From Terramyces sp. JEL0728 (taxonomy: Eukaryota; Chytridiomycota; Chytridiomycetes; Rhizophydiales; Terramycetaceae), in assembly GCA_027603945.1 (NCBI GenBank), contig JADIIU010000022.1, positions 62,001 through 126,000 on the forward strand: a DNA stretch of 64,000 nt. The letters run 5' to 3'. This document shows positions 45,120 through 57,211 of this stretch, one piece after another. Below the pieces are notes generated by a model, which did no database searches, was not told the DNA's origin, and saw only the letters and a program-made list of their open reading frames with translations. The translations under genes were made by a program, and so were the position numbers. How positions within the stretch are numbered: the first letter of the stretch is position 1; every line of letters begins with the position of its first letter.

Positions 45120-48100
45120 CTACAATTCTCCTTTAAGGATACCGTCAATACAAGAATGAATGTACTCTTTGCGTGGAGTAACGTCCACGCCAAATAACTG
45201 GGAAAGCCGATCGCGTACTGACTTCTTTGTGACTTTCATCAAATCTGTGGTAGACAAGATATGTTTAATTTCCATTAGCAGCTCTTCATCGGACGGGAAG
45301 TTGGCTATATTAACTGTATCCACTCTGCTTCCGCCATATTGCGATTGGTCCTCAGAGTATACAGATGGCGGACCGCTAGTTCCGAAACTGTTGGAGTATC
45401 CATATCCTGTAGATTCTTTAGATTTTGTACCAGAACTGTGTGATTCTTCAATTTTCTTGGATTCATAATCAGACCATTTAACCAACGGAACAGAGTCAGG
45501 GTCAAAGTATTCTTCTTCCACGATATGAGCAGCAGCCTTTTCGTCTTCAATGACTTTACGAGTATTACCCCATGAGAAATCATCAAAGTGCCAGAAAGAA
45601 TAAAGCGGAATGTAGAACCCAAAGAGAGGAATGCCCAACATATACTACAATTAAACAATAACTTACGAAAATCATCCAGCCAATGTGTTGCCACTGCATT
45701 TTCAAAATAAAGATAATAATTTGGAAGCCATATACACAACCCAACATGATCAATGAAATCAGTGGAACATTTGTTAGAGAGTTAGTGGCAACCATGTAGA
45801 CCAAATACACAATATAAACCAACGACGCAGGCTGAATAAAAGTAGCTAGCAAATCAATGAATACAACAAAACGAAGCGAGATACAGCAGAATCCACAAAG
45901 TTCCCCAAGTCTAAGCAATTCAAACAAGTTGTGAACGGTGGAGTTAATCCATCTACGTCTTTGGGAAAGCAAGACATTCCAAGTATCAGGCGCAACAGTT
46001 TTACAGTGAGCATCAGGGCAGAAGGTAGTGCGCATCCCTGGGAAATGCTTCATCATCAGAGTAGTCAAGTAACGATCTTCACCCAAATGCAACAAGTTCT
46101 TCAAGTGTAGGGTATCTACTTGATTTTCAGAATAATCGGCAACCAATCCAGGGTTAACTAGAACTGGCACGCCTCTAGGAGTGCGGATACGATACATACA
46201 GAAACAACCAGGCAAACAAGTAACAGACCCAAAGATAGATTCGAAAGATTTTGCCAAATGGTGGGAAATGAAATATTCGTAAACTTGGATCATGGAAGTG
46301 AAAGATTTCTTGTCGTTGGAAATCTCTGTCTCACCACAAGTACCAGCAATTCTACCATCTCTGGTAAAGTGGGATACCAGGTGATTAAGGGAATCTTCTT
46401 GTGCCTCAGTATCAGCATCAACCATAAATACGTATTCATAGAAAGAAGGATCTACACCAATGACGTTCTTCATGTGGTGATACATTTCCAGTTCCAAAGG
46501 AGACATGGCTTGGTTGAAGTGGACCCTCATCAAGAATCTCATCAACACAAGTTGAGAATCACGTTTACCTCTAGATGTTAGGCTTCGCAATTACCTGTTA
46601 CCAGGACGGTTTCGTTCAGAAGGCTTACCAACTTTAACAACAACGATATATGGAACTACGTGGCCCTGCAACTCATATAAACCAGAGTAGACTTTTGCAT
46701 AGTTCAGTTGGTTGTTGTTGTCACCGAGCGACTGGAATGCAACAGGTTCTGGGTCAACAGAAGAGTCGACGCCTAGAATATCCAACACGATACGAGGAGT
46801 GGGTCTGTCATTGCCTGAACCAATAATCATACCATCGCAAACAATAAAGAGGAGCTTGTGCTTGTCGTCATATCGCAAGTTGGCAAGTGAGTCAATTGTA
46901 CGGTGCAACGAAGCGTCACCCTAGTGGTCAACTAAAACTTACTTCAGTATAACAAGGAACTTGACAGATTACAAACTTGTCATGATCTTCTGGTGTTTTC
47001 TTTCCAGGGAATTGCAGAGCAGCCAAGAATTTGAAACCAATAACCGATACTAGAATGATGGATGCAGCCAACAAAATGTAATTAGGAATAATACAAATCA
47101 AATCATTTCGGTGATCTACCCATCCATAAATAAAGAGGTTGTCCATGCAAGTCATAATTTGTTGATACTGGGTTGGGTTGCTGGCCTTCAAGAGATTAAA
47201 TTGAGAAGTGGCATCTCCAACAAAGGACTGTTTGACATAGTAGTTTGTCGCATTCGTGAAAAAGTCGCCCAAGAAATAGCCTTTGGTTTGAGAAGGGTTT
47301 CTGGCCAAATCTGTGAACGCTGAAACATCATATACTTTGTCATTAATAATCATATAGTTATTTTGGGCACCAGATGCGATCTGGCTGTTCAAAATTGGAA
47401 CACTAACGACAACTCTTCCGCCATAATACTTTTTCAATTGAGGGAAAAAGTCTGTTCCAACCTTTTCAGTATTTTGGCCATGTTGCACCCAGTAGGTCCT
47501 TTGCAGATCAGGCTTGATTTTAAAACCAGTTGGAATAGGAATCTGGCAATATGAAGTAGCCCAGTCTTCTTTAGGAAACATATAGGTAACGTCTTGGCCC
47601 AAAATAGATGATTCCCAATACTGAACTGCAGCAACAGCTTGAGGCAAGTAGTTAGTGTCGTGATTAGTAATAATACCGTTGATCAAGTAGTAACCTCCAA
47701 ACAAAAACACAGCAGCACGCTTGTCAGCGTTATTACGGGAGGAAATTTCACCAGGTGACTGATCCTTATTAGGTGGACAGATAATGTAACCAATACCAAT
47801 AATGACAAATAACACAAAGGCATTCATAAGAGCAACGATTATGCAAAGTGCAACTTTTTCACGCCATGCGATTTGACGTTCCTTTTGTTTAAATCCACAG
47901 CAGCTCAGACAGAATGGGAAGCAGCAGAACGTAGTGGACCAAGTGAAGCACAGCCACTTTTTTCTGAGAGAAGTTGGCTCACGCAAAATAGGTGGTGGGA
48001 TGATTTTTTTAGGTTTCTCGGCAGCTTCCTTGGATTTAGTCTTGGCCATTTCAATATCGCCGCCTTTCCCAGAGAATTCGAATTCAGAATCAAAGTGACT

Positions 48101-50511
48101 GGCATTGTCATCGTCAGACATTTCCGTACCATCCATGGATTCGGCATAGCCAGCCTTGCGAGGAGCAAATGCGTCATTAATCATATTTTCTGCATCCGCT
48201 CTTGCACTTTGGAATGATGATCTAGACTGGGATTCAGCGGATGGTCTTGGTGGATTTTTAGCAGCTTCTTCTGCATCTTCCCTTTCTTTTAATTTAAGCT
48301 CCAAGTCTTTCCAGTGTCTTTCCGCCAAGAAAATTGCGGTGGTTCCAACAATACAATCGGTTGGCTTCCAGTTCTTGTATCTGATCATTGCCTCGCAAGC
48401 CAATTTAGGATCTCTGTCGTATAACGAAAGAACCGGTTTGTATCGGTTAACAAATGATGCAAACGAATAAGTTGAGGTGTATAGAGTGGAAGGATTTCCA
48501 TGAAGAGCTCCTAAATCATAAGCTGTCACTTGTCTCTTGATAGTTTCGGTGTTTACCTTTCCATTCAACCCTTCAAATGGCTTGATACAGTAAATAAACC
48601 AAGGCTGAGAGCCACTTAATGTGTCGAGCAAGCTAGAGTACGCTACACGGAACATGTGTCCAACCGTTGCCGAAGGATCCAAACCAACTTCTTCATCTCT
48701 TGCTTTTGGATTTTTGCGTCTAAGGGACGGAGTTCTGGTCTTTGTAGTAGCGGTGACTACTGTCGAAGAGTTGACAGCAGTCCTTGTAGCAATAAGCTGA
48801 TCAGAGAACAGGTTTCTCAAAAATGGGTTTGAAGTTCCAGGGTTCTCTGGATTGCCTCTTACAAGAGTGACAAAATCACTTTGAAGAATGTCGGAATCTA
48901 ATTGGCCAAATCCGTGGGAATCATAATCGACGATCCCTGCATAATGGTGGATTCCAAAGGAATGTGACATGTTCTTTGAGCTGGCGGAAATGATTATTCC
49001 CGATTCCAAATGTTCTTCGTAAATCTTTGATGTAATATTTAAATCCGACCCAAAGTTTGCTGTTTCAGTGTCAATCAACGGCAAAACACCATTTCTAGGT
49101 CCGGATAGCACCGCAAGGATTTCGTTATTGGAGCTATAAGTGGAAGATTCTGGGAATGAAATTTCTTGGGCGATGAAAGCTTCTTTTGGAGATTCAAATA
49201 ATTCGACCATGGTGTGTTGATACAGTCTTTCGTTTGCATAGTTAACCAACAGTCTGTGGAAATCATTTCCGGACACTCCAAGGCCAGCAAAGCCAGGAGT
49301 TTCCAAAATCGATACAAAATTAGACCAGTCGGCATCTGGAGCACATAATTTTTGATTAATCTGTTCAACTATCCATCCAAAGCATACTGCATAAAGTGAA
49401 CGTGCAAAGTAATCTCTTTGAGTGGCTGCATCGTTGGCATTCAAGAAAGTTGAAACATTGTCTCTTCCGACAGTCTTTGTTCTTGAAGTCAAAATGGCGG
49501 CTAATGCACTTGGGTGCACTCCCAGCATTTCCGCAACCATTTGCATTTGCGGGTAGTTTCTAATAGAGCAGGCTTCGTTGCTACTCTTGGCATCTTGGAA
49601 TTGAATATTACCAAGATGGAGGATAGCGGCTAATAACTGCCAGATTTGGGCTTGTTGACGGTGTCCGATACCCAAAGATTTTAGGTTTTCTCTTATTGAA
49701 GCCATTGCGTTGACTCCTTTCCCTTGAGCAAAACCTGCCATCTTGGAACCATTCAAGAAAGCAAAGTGGGCTGGGTCAGACAGATGCCATTGCACTCTTT
49801 CCTCGTGAGTAGCTCCTTCAAGAAGATAGTAGAAAATGTGAAAGGTCTTTCCTCTATCCAAAGGGCCAGTAACTCTGGATTTTTCAAGTAAATATTCAAT
49901 AAGCTTTACTCCAACCATCTTTCCTTTTGAATCGAACTGCATTTCAGTGTATTTTGTATAGCAGGAAGCATCCAGATTGTTTGGAGTAGTGGCATTACCA
50001 AATGCCGACATTACAGTGTCAATTTTCAACAAATTTGAATGGATTTTAGACTTTTTCTTTGAGGATTTCGACAGATCACAGAGATTTCTAGTCAACATTT
50101 TGTAAATTTCTGTTTTCCCCGAAGCGGCTTCACCCCTAATGTTAGAAACGGTTACAATAAAATAATACTTTGATCCATTTTAGCTCTAAGGGCGTGCAAG
50201 TACGCAGAGGCGGAGATCTCAAAGGCGTGCGGTGCAAGCTGCTGTGCAAGTTGATTATAACTAGCTGGTTTTGCCGGAGTCTTGGCGTCTTCGGCATATT
50301 CCTTTGAAGTTGCGTCAGAGAAGATTGGGAGGCCTCTTGCCGGACGCACAGCAACTAAACATCTGCTGCCAATTCTTGTGAACACTTTGTCCTGAGACAA
50401 TCTGCTTTGTAAAAATGAAGTGATCGTATTAACATCGTTGTCAGGGATTTCTTCCCCTTCAAATTCGCCAGTTGCTGAGGAATACATATTCTGTCTCCCT
50501 GGGCTGGCCAT
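45120..50511 (-). CDS. Chitin synthase with N-terminal myosin motor-like domain (class V/VII)
   Basis: A plasma-membrane enzyme polymerising GlcNAc from UDP-GlcNAc. Exons 50511-50156, 50135-46943, 46920-46595, 46570-45667 and 45644-45120 give 1767 aa; introns are 20, 22, 24 and 22 nt. The motor-like region (about 20-700) has the P-loop variant GEAASGKT, formed across the first splice. Two TMs (about 830-890) precede a cytochrome b5-like segment ([15 protein letters not shown]). The catalytic domain has [40 protein letters not shown] and [19 protein letters not shown], with several C-terminal TMs. It ends in a DEK_C domain ([20 protein letters not shown]). All hallmarks of the fungal motor-CHS group are present. 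Confidence 0.96.
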
Positions 50512-50754
50512 ATTTTAAGTTGTGAAAAAACAAGTGAATCTCGAACTATAAGAAAAAGCCACACGCCGTTAGGCCACATTATTTGAGATTTGTTTTATTT
50601 ACATTGTATTTGCAGGTCCACATGAATACACCCATTCTAATTTGTTCTTGATCTGTGAATTAAAAAGCCGGTAACGGTGTATGTGATCTCTACTGCAGTG
50701 TCAGAGACGATCGCTAGATTCGAGGCTGCGTTTTCTTCCTTTTTCATTGCGTGA

Positions 50755-51368
50755 ATGGGAACTCAGATATTTATCATCCGCCATGCTGAAAAATTGGAGT
50801 GGAAAAATGGACGAGAGCCTGCTGTAGGAGCAAAGGAAGTGTATGTTGATAACCACTTGCTGTCTCCCAAAGGTAAGATGGCGCCTTTAATATAGGGTAC
50901 GAACGAGCCCATGCCCTTGCTGGCTATTTTCAAAACAGAGGAGAAATTGTTGAAATATTAAAAAGCAATCCTTTATCGCTATTGATTGCCCAAGATGTAG
51001 ACATTGGGGATGCTGCGTGGGGCAAAAGCGAAAGACCCAGGGAAACGATTTGGCCATTGTTACAATCTGACGCGCAAAAAGACTACATTCAAACTCCAAT
51101 GGAATTCATGTTATTTACAAAGAAGCAAGTTTCCAGCGTTGTAGAATTAATTCAGTCTGGAAAATATGACGGGAAAAGTGTTTTATTATCCTGGAGTCAC
51201 CAGCAAATACCAGAAATTGTATCGCAATTGGGAGTAGACTGCCATCCTAAAAAGTGGGACAAGAAGCGTTTTGATGTTACATGGCTCGTTACTTTGGAAG
51301 AAGGACGCGTCCAATTTACACAATTCCCACAGCTGTTATTGTTTGGTGATTTGCCAAAAGTCATTTAA
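50755..51368 (+). CDS. Histidine phosphatase superfamily protein
   Basis: Exons 50755-50872 and 50896-51368 (23-nt intron) give 196 aa. The catalytic RHxxK-type motif is at the N-terminus (MGTQIFIIRHAEKLEW). The splice joins LSPKG to YERAHALAGYFQN, the usual LTxxGxxRAxxLxxxF element. The second catalytic His is in VLLSWSHQQIPEIV. This is a phosphoglycerate-mutase-like fold of unknown substrate, similar in size to small uncharacterised fungal and bacterial members. No signal peptide. Confidence 0.87.
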
Positions 51369-51373
51369 TATAA

Positions 51374-51554
51374 TCATTTGCATCTCATTTTGATCAGTTG
51401 TGATGGTGCACGAAATTTTGGTTGGGAAGGAAATTCGACGGCAAAATTGGCTGGCTGAAATTGATTAAATGGATTCTTGGGTGCGTTTAATTTTCCATCC
51501 TGCCATTTATCCCATGCTTTTGATGCATCTTTGCTCGCCACTTTTACTTTTCAT
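51374..51554 (-). CDS. Small protein of unknown function (two exons)
   Basis: Spliced reading gives MKNASKAWDKWQDGKLNAPK, then NPFNQFQPANFAVEFPSQPK, then FRAPSQLIKMRCK. The 19-nt GT-AG intron is 51529-51547. If translation begins at the upstream ATG (51593) 13 more residues are added, but that would overlap the first exons of the TMCO4-like gene. The composition looks coding (Trp, Phe, Pro and Asn spacing) but I recognise no family. It ends 5 bp from the convergent histidine phosphatase. The ATG at 51554 and the plus-strand ATG at 51553 share the bases CATG. Confidence 0.5.
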
Positions 51555-54449
51555 GGAGGCAAATTCAAAAATAACCATAGGATCACAGCCCATTTTCCGA
51601 TCCAGACAGCTATGACCCTTGGAAATCAGTAATATTTCGTTAATAGAGACAAATGAAGACTCGCCCATCAAGTTTGATATTTCCCTTGACGATGGATGGA
51701 AGAAAGCCGACAGTCAAACTGTTACAGAAAAGATTGAGTTGAATACTGATTTTTGGAATAACACTGCCGTTGATAATTCGTTCGATACCCAGGAAATGTC
51801 AAATATTAAGGATGTGAGTGCGACCAAAGTCCATCGAGCATTGGAAAACGAAGCAGAAACTACAGTTCCCCCAAAAGAGATTGAATTCAAATTAGAGGAA
51901 ACTCAAGTGGTAAATGCTGATATGAAGACGCCGACCCAAATTAAACAGAAAACAAAGAGTGTAAAAATTAATGAAAATATAAACCAGACAGACTCACCAC
52001 TTGCGGAATCTACTCCTAGGACTGCGACGAGCAGAAAGAAATCCAATACACCTGTAGTTATCTTTAATATCCAGCAGTCAAAATCTCAATCCCTGAATGA
52101 AATTCAACGAGTATTCACCGATTCGCAGAAAATAGCGTACGTTGGGTTATGCTATCTTTCAATTTACAATTACAAGAGACAGAGATTAGAAGGATTCAAG
52201 AAAGCAAAAAGCTCGTATGATAAATGGTCGGAAAAGTTTATGGAAAAGCTTTACATTTACTTGGAGCTGGTGCCTGAAGGTAGACTGTTGATTAATGCAG
52301 AACGATTGATGATTGAAAGTTTGGCGGCTCATGGTTTGCAAGTTGAAGATTTATCAAAAGGATTATTAGACGACACAAAGCAAGCTGCAACATTGATGGA
52401 GAAACAAGTCGCAGAAAAATCAAGCAAGAAAGAATCTATACCATCAGATATCAGATACACCATTTTAACTCACATGTTCTTATTAGCAATTTCTGACGGA
52501 TTTTACGATTCAAGGACAAGAACTTTACTGCGAGAAGTAGCAAAAGATTTAGAAATACCGTATCAAGACGTAGTATTTATTGAACAATACATTGGCGATG
52601 AATTGCGGCTGTATGATGAATCGGCACAGGTTAAGCATGACGATTCGGTTGTTGGCGAAAGAAATAAAGTAGAAGCTCATGGGAGATGGCTATATGCTGG
52701 TGTCGCAACAGTCTGCGGCGGGGCAATCGTTGGCCTGACCGCTGGGTTGGCAGCACCTTTTATTGGTGCAGGTATTGGCGCTGCATTAACCACCTTTGGG
52801 GCAAACGCTGCTATAGGTACTGGTGTTGGAGCCTTCATGGCCAGCACCGGTGGTGTTGCTCTGATTACTTCTGGAGGTGTTTTAACTGGTGGAGGTAGAT
52901 TTCCTTTAATTCAGGCATGTCTGGAATCAAAATGATGAAGAGGACAAAGGGGATTGAAGAATTCGAATTCCTAGGATTTGGCGATGCGCTTGCTCAAATT
53001 GAAGAACATCGAGCAATTCGCGCTGCCGAAAGGCACAAAGCTCAAAAAGTAGATGACCAACAGAAACGGGAGGCGAGAAAACAATCGCCAAAGAGCAAAA
53101 GTCCCCAAACTGAAAAAGATGTGGAAACCCTATGGGAGTTAGACTCTTTGTCTTCAGAGGGAAACAGCCTGGATATTCAACGAGGAGAAAATTCTGTGGA
53201 AATTGCAACCAAAGAAAACGACAGTCCAGTGTTATCACCAGCGACCACAACTGACGACGAGGTAAATCGGGGAAGACAGACCAATGTCCTGATTACTGTT
53301 GCAGGGTGGGTTCCATACGACAGAGATGATCATTCAATACCATACTCCACGCTTGTCCCTGGTGAGAATGGGGATCAGTATGCTGTGATATGGGAAACCA
53401 AGGCTTTACAAGAACTGGGCTCTCTTTTGACTATTCTTATCAGTGAAATTGCTTCATTTATCTTCCAACAGGGATTGCAAGCGACAATCTTACCAATCTT
53501 GATGTCGGCACTGACCGGTCCGATGTGGTTGATTAAACTTACTTACTTGGTAGACAATCCTTGGGGCAATGCGTTAACAAAAGCGGAAAAGGCAGGTCGG
53601 TTGCTGGCTGACACACTTATTGGGCAAGTGCAGAACAATAGACCAGTTACCTTGGTTGGCTTCTCGCTAGGCGCAAGATTGATCTACTTTTGCTTGCTGG
53701 AACTGGCCAAGAAAGAGGCTTTTGGCATTATTGAAAATGTATATCTATTTGGTACCCCGTGCGTAGCGAATAACAAGGAATGGCTGCAAATCTCCTCTGT
53801 GGTATCTGGGAAAATTGTAAATGGATATACAACCAACGATATGCTTCTTGGTGTGTTATACCGAGCATCCACTGCTCTTTACAAAGATGTACCTGGCCTT
53901 TCAAAGGTACTAAATGTTCCTGGAGTCGAAAATGTGGATTTAACGGAATTGGTTAATGGCCACATGGAATACCGCTCAAACCTACCAAAGATTCTCAATC
54001 ACGTCGGCTTCACCATCTCGTCAGAGACATACGTAGATCAAGACAAAGAACTTGCAGATTTCAAGGAGGAGGTAGAATTGGTAAAGAAACAAAGAATTGA
54101 ACGCAGAAAGACAGAGTATGAACAAGAGCAAAAAGAAAAGCAAGTACAACAAGAAAAGAAGAAGCAAGAAATACAAGAGAAAAAGCTATTTAAACCACAG
54201 AAAGCTGCTGCTGTCATGACCAAAGACGAATTGGTTGGTGATGAATTGGCCCAAATGAAAGCAGTGGAAACAATGATGTCAGAGTATTGGCAGCCAAGGG
54301 AAATCACCAGCACTTTACCGCCATTAGTAATTGATTTGAAGCTAAAGAAAAAGCCCACAGCAGAAATTACAGAGGAAGTTAAAGGTGACGAGGGGCAAAA
54401 AATTGACGTAGGGTTTGAGTCAGATATAGCTGAATTATCTGACTTTTAA
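51553..54449 (+). CDS. TMCO4/DUF726-type alpha/beta hydrolase
   Basis: A membrane-associated hydrolase-fold protein of unknown substrate. Exons 51553-51558, 51581-51628, 51649-52894 and 52915-54449 give 944 aa. The first intron (51559-51580) is GC-AG. The second (51629-51648) must use the farther of two AGs. The spliced N-terminus is MEDHSPFSDPDSYDPWKS, then TNEDSPIKFDISLDDGW. The core is a Gly/Ala-rich membrane stretch (VGLTAGLAAPFIGAGIGAAL), NVLITVAGWVPYD, the nucleophile elbow LVGFSLGARLIYFCLLELAK, VYLFGTPCVA and NGYTTNDMLLGVLYR. A Lys/Gln/Glu-rich coiled tail follows. The GFSLGAR elbow and membrane hairpin define the family. Confidence 0.9.
51559..51580 (+). other. GC-AG intron, 22 nt
   Basis: Begins GCAAATTC and ends AACCATAG, directly after ATG GAG. 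Removing it (and the next 20-nt intron) links Met-Glu to DHSPFSDPDSYDPWKS in frame. It is the only GC donor I found among about 100 introns. Confidence 0.65.
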
Positions 54450-54462
54450 TATAATTCATTTA

Positions 54463-55449
54463 TTATTGTCCTGGTTGCATCGCTGAATCCGACATCAGCT
54501 TGTGAATTATGCCGTAGAAGCCTTTAAAATGAGCTATATAGTAATCAACTGCGGGTTTGTTTCCCAGTGGGAACCTGATTGTGTCTCCATCAATAGCGGT
54601 GCCTTCTTGACTCCCCCATCGCAGAACCCCTTCAAACTGGCCACCATCTAATTCATAAACATTCAAAATTGAATAAATACGGTCTAGATTAGCAAAAAGT
54701 ACTTTTTTCGGAATGCGATTCAAACCGCAGTGTTCTTACAATCTTTCTATTCAAATTATACTGCAATACTTTTCTTGCTAAGGTTAAACTAAAGTACTTG
54801 ATATTCCTTGAACATTGATTTTGATTTTGTTTTTGTCTCCCAGACCAATCAATTGCTCCTCGCAGGCCATTTTCTGCTTTTGTCTCCAATCTTCAACAAA
54901 TGCCAATTGTGAAAATCGAGGGTAGAAATCCACGTCTTTAGATTTATCCATTAGCAACATCAATTTTGCGCTCTCTTTGCGTTTAGTTTCTTCAACTTGT
55001 TTGTCATCAAAGTTTGAAATTCGCTTTCGTTTAAGGTTGTATTTTCTTTTGTTGTACTCTTTCTGGGTATTTACGACTGATATACTTGGCGATGAATTCA
55101 AATTGAGCTGGAATGTATTTACAAGGATTTGCGATTCTATAAAGTTTTTAAAATCAAGCGACCATTCTCCAGTCTTTAATTGCTCGACATCTGCCAAGAC
55201 GCTTTCAGAGGTTGGTTTTAAATATAATTTCTCGGTTATTGACGGCTCGTATCTGTAATCTGTGACTTGCACTTTCAAGCGACCGGTTTCGAAATGATCT
55301 CCAAGATATTGTGATAATTCAGGTGGTATTTCTAGGCTATTAATCCCATCAATTAGACATTTCAGAGGACCATGGTATTGGTGTGTAGTCTCGTTGTCCT
55401 GAATGGTAAAATGCGATTTATACAAATTTACTTTGAAAGCTTCCACCAT
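54463..55449 (-). CDS. SPT20: SAGA complex subunit SPT20
   Basis: A structural subunit of the SAGA histone acetyltransferase complex. Exons 55449-54798, 54777-54703 and 54683-54463 (introns 20 and 19 nt) give 315 aa. Conserved elements are SLEIPPELSQYLGD, RLKVQVTDYR, EKLYLKPTSESVLADVEQL and, after splicing, RKIVRTLRFESHSEKNRIYS, ILNVYELDGGQFEGVLRWGS and GDTIRFPLGNK. The conserved phytochelatin-like end HFKGFYGIIHKLMSDS is complete. Both splices are needed to reach the C-terminal block. It ends 13 bp from the convergent TMCO4-like gene. Confidence 0.87.
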
Positions 55450-55567
55450 TGAGATTGAATTTTTTGGCGAAAAAATGTCAGCCCTGTCAATTCTGGTAAG
55501 AGAAATCTACAAAGTAGGGCAGTCGAGAGATTTACATTAAATTGGATTTATTTGTATAATTTACCAC

Positions 55568-56260
55568 TCAGTCAGTGATAGAGTCATAAGTAGCAAGTAA
55601 CTCTTGTTCAACTCCCTTAACAAGCTCGATACAAGTAACTAGAGCCATCCCATGAATAGCCGACGTCTCTGGCGTGTAAGGTACGTTTGGAATGTATTCC
55701 CTCCATTCCTTCTTCCAGTTTTCCTCGATTACAAATTCATTATATACAACATTGTTGTATTCATTTCCGTTATTGATTAGCTGCCCGACATTCCACGAAG
55801 CAACTGGTCCAGGTTCTCGTAATACCATCCAACTCCTATCATATTTAACCCTGTACCACGTCCACTCTCTGTTCCAGCTACTCTTGTACATATATGCGGA
55901 TAGCCCGCAATGTTTTCCGTCTATAAACTGTCCATTTTTCCGCCTAATGATATAGCGGTTGTTGATAGATGCGAAAAAGATTGGGTCCATTTGGTCATAG
56001 ATTAATCCTGGATATAGCGCAACGACGGTTCCCGAAGGGATATCTTTAACTGGTTTGATGAATAGTCCCAATCCAGCATTCGGCAAAGTGCTCGGTTTAA
56101 CAAACAGTTCAAATGGAGGTTGGACTTTAATGTATTGTTCAATCTGCTCGACCACTTGCTCCGGCTTTATTCCTCTGTAATTTGATTGATTTGATTTTGT
56201 TGGAAATAGCGCCATCTGTACCCTTTTCATTGCATAAAATCGATCCCAAAAAGATGCCAT
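55568..56260 (-). CDS. SETD9-like SET-domain protein
   Basis: A single exon of 230 aa. It matches animal SETD9 in order: PSTLPNAGLGLFIKP, IPSGTVVALYPGLIYDQMDP, IFFASINNRYIIRR, GQFIDGKHCGLS, VGQLINNGNEYNNVVYNEF, YIPNVPYT and GMALVTCIELVKGVEQELLA. The SET pseudoknot NxxN (INNGNEYNNV) is recognisable, but the final catalytic Tyr context (ATYDSI) is divergent. No methyltransferase activity should be assumed. SETD9 is uncommon in fungi, consistent with an early-diverging lineage. Confidence 0.82.
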   Translation of the reverse strand: MASFWDRFYAMKRVQMALFPTKSNQSNYRGIKPEQVVEQIEQYIKVQPPFELFVKPSTLPNAGLGLFIKPVKDIPSGTVVALYPGLIYDQMDPIFFASINNRYIIRRKNGQFIDGKHCGLSAYMYKSSWNREWTWYRVKYDRSWMVLREPGPVASWNVGQLINNGNEYNNVVYNEFVIEENWKKEWREYIPNVPYTPETSAIHGMALVTCIELVKGVEQELLATYDSITD

Positions 56261-56660
56261 TTGGAAAAAAAATTAAGCTTTCCCAAAGAATAACCTCAGA
56301 TTATATATTACTCATCCAGGGCAATGAAATACACTAGGAATTGGTAGTGAACATAGCACGGTTACTAAATCTGCTGCCAACCAAAAATCCTTCTTCCAAG
56401 TCTTAATTGACCCTTAAGTGTAAAGAGATAGAAAATTAGGTGTGGAAACCTGTTTCGAATCTTTGGAAGAGTCGGTTCATTTGGCCACTTGCAAACCAAA
56501 GCTTCTTCCTCAGTGGTATTTAAAGAATATCTCAACTCCAATGTGTTTTTCATCCAGCTTTTTTTAGGGGAAAGAAAATTATTTACGTGGCTCTAGGGTT
56601 AGGGCTAATTTTTTTTTCTTCAAGATTTTCAGTGTTGGTTCTTTACCTTTCATCAACCAC
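56261..56660. other. Intergenic region with one small unexplained ORF
   Basis: About 400 bp between the SETD9-like start (minus) and RPL35 (plus). A minus-strand ORF at 56365-56553 encodes 62 aa beginning MKNTLELRYSLNTTEEEALV and containing CKWPNEPTLPKIRNRFPHL. It looks partly coding and may continue through a short intron, but I could not complete it and recognise no family. The plus strand holds the T-rich RPL35 promoter. Confidence 0.35.
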
Positions 56661-57118
56661 ATGGTAAATATACAGCAGAAAGATGAATTCAATTGACAGG
56701 ATTCATGTTCATAGAGACTAACCACTAGACCCACGTCAAAGCTTTCGAACTCAGAGAAAAGACCAAGGCTGAACTTACCCAACAATTGGAAGACTTGAAA
56801 AAGGAATTAGTATCTCTCAGAGTTAAAAGATCTGTTGGAGGAGCTGCACCAAAGTTTGCAAAAATGTAAATATTCATTAATCATAGTGGAATTGTTCGCA
56901 AATCCATTGCCCGTGTTTTGACTGTTATGTCCCACAACCAAAGAGAACAATTACGCTTGTTTTATAAGGGTAAAAAGTATGTTCCACTTGACTTGCGTGT
57001 CAAAAAGACCCGTGCTATCCGTCGTCGTTTGACCGCTGATGAAGCTGGAAAGAAGACATTGAAACAAATCAAAAAGGAAACTCACTTCCCACAACGCAAA
57101 TACGCTATTAAGGCTTAA
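56661..57118 (+). CDS. RPL35: Cytosolic ribosomal protein uL29 (RPL35)
   Basis: A 60S subunit protein near the peptide exit tunnel. Exons 56661-56663, 56729-56865 and 56887-57118 give 123 aa, the usual eukaryotic length. After a one-codon first exon (ATG) it reads [80 protein letters not shown] and [14 protein letters not shown]. The first intron is 65 nt and directly follows the ATG, a pattern common in ribosomal protein genes. The second is 21 nt and ends in TCATAG. Confidence 0.95.
56664..56728 (+). other. 65-nt first intron of RPL35
   Basis: Starts GTAAATATAC and ends GACTAACCACTAG, so it has ordinary ends and a CTAAC branch site. It is three times longer than nearly all other introns in the window. 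Confidence 0.8.
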
Positions 57119-57211
57119 TTGTTTTTATATAAAAGGTTTGGGATTACAAGTTTTAGACACCAATATTTTGGAGGTGTGAACAGTCGAGCTGAATTTTTGA
57201 GATTTGTGCTT

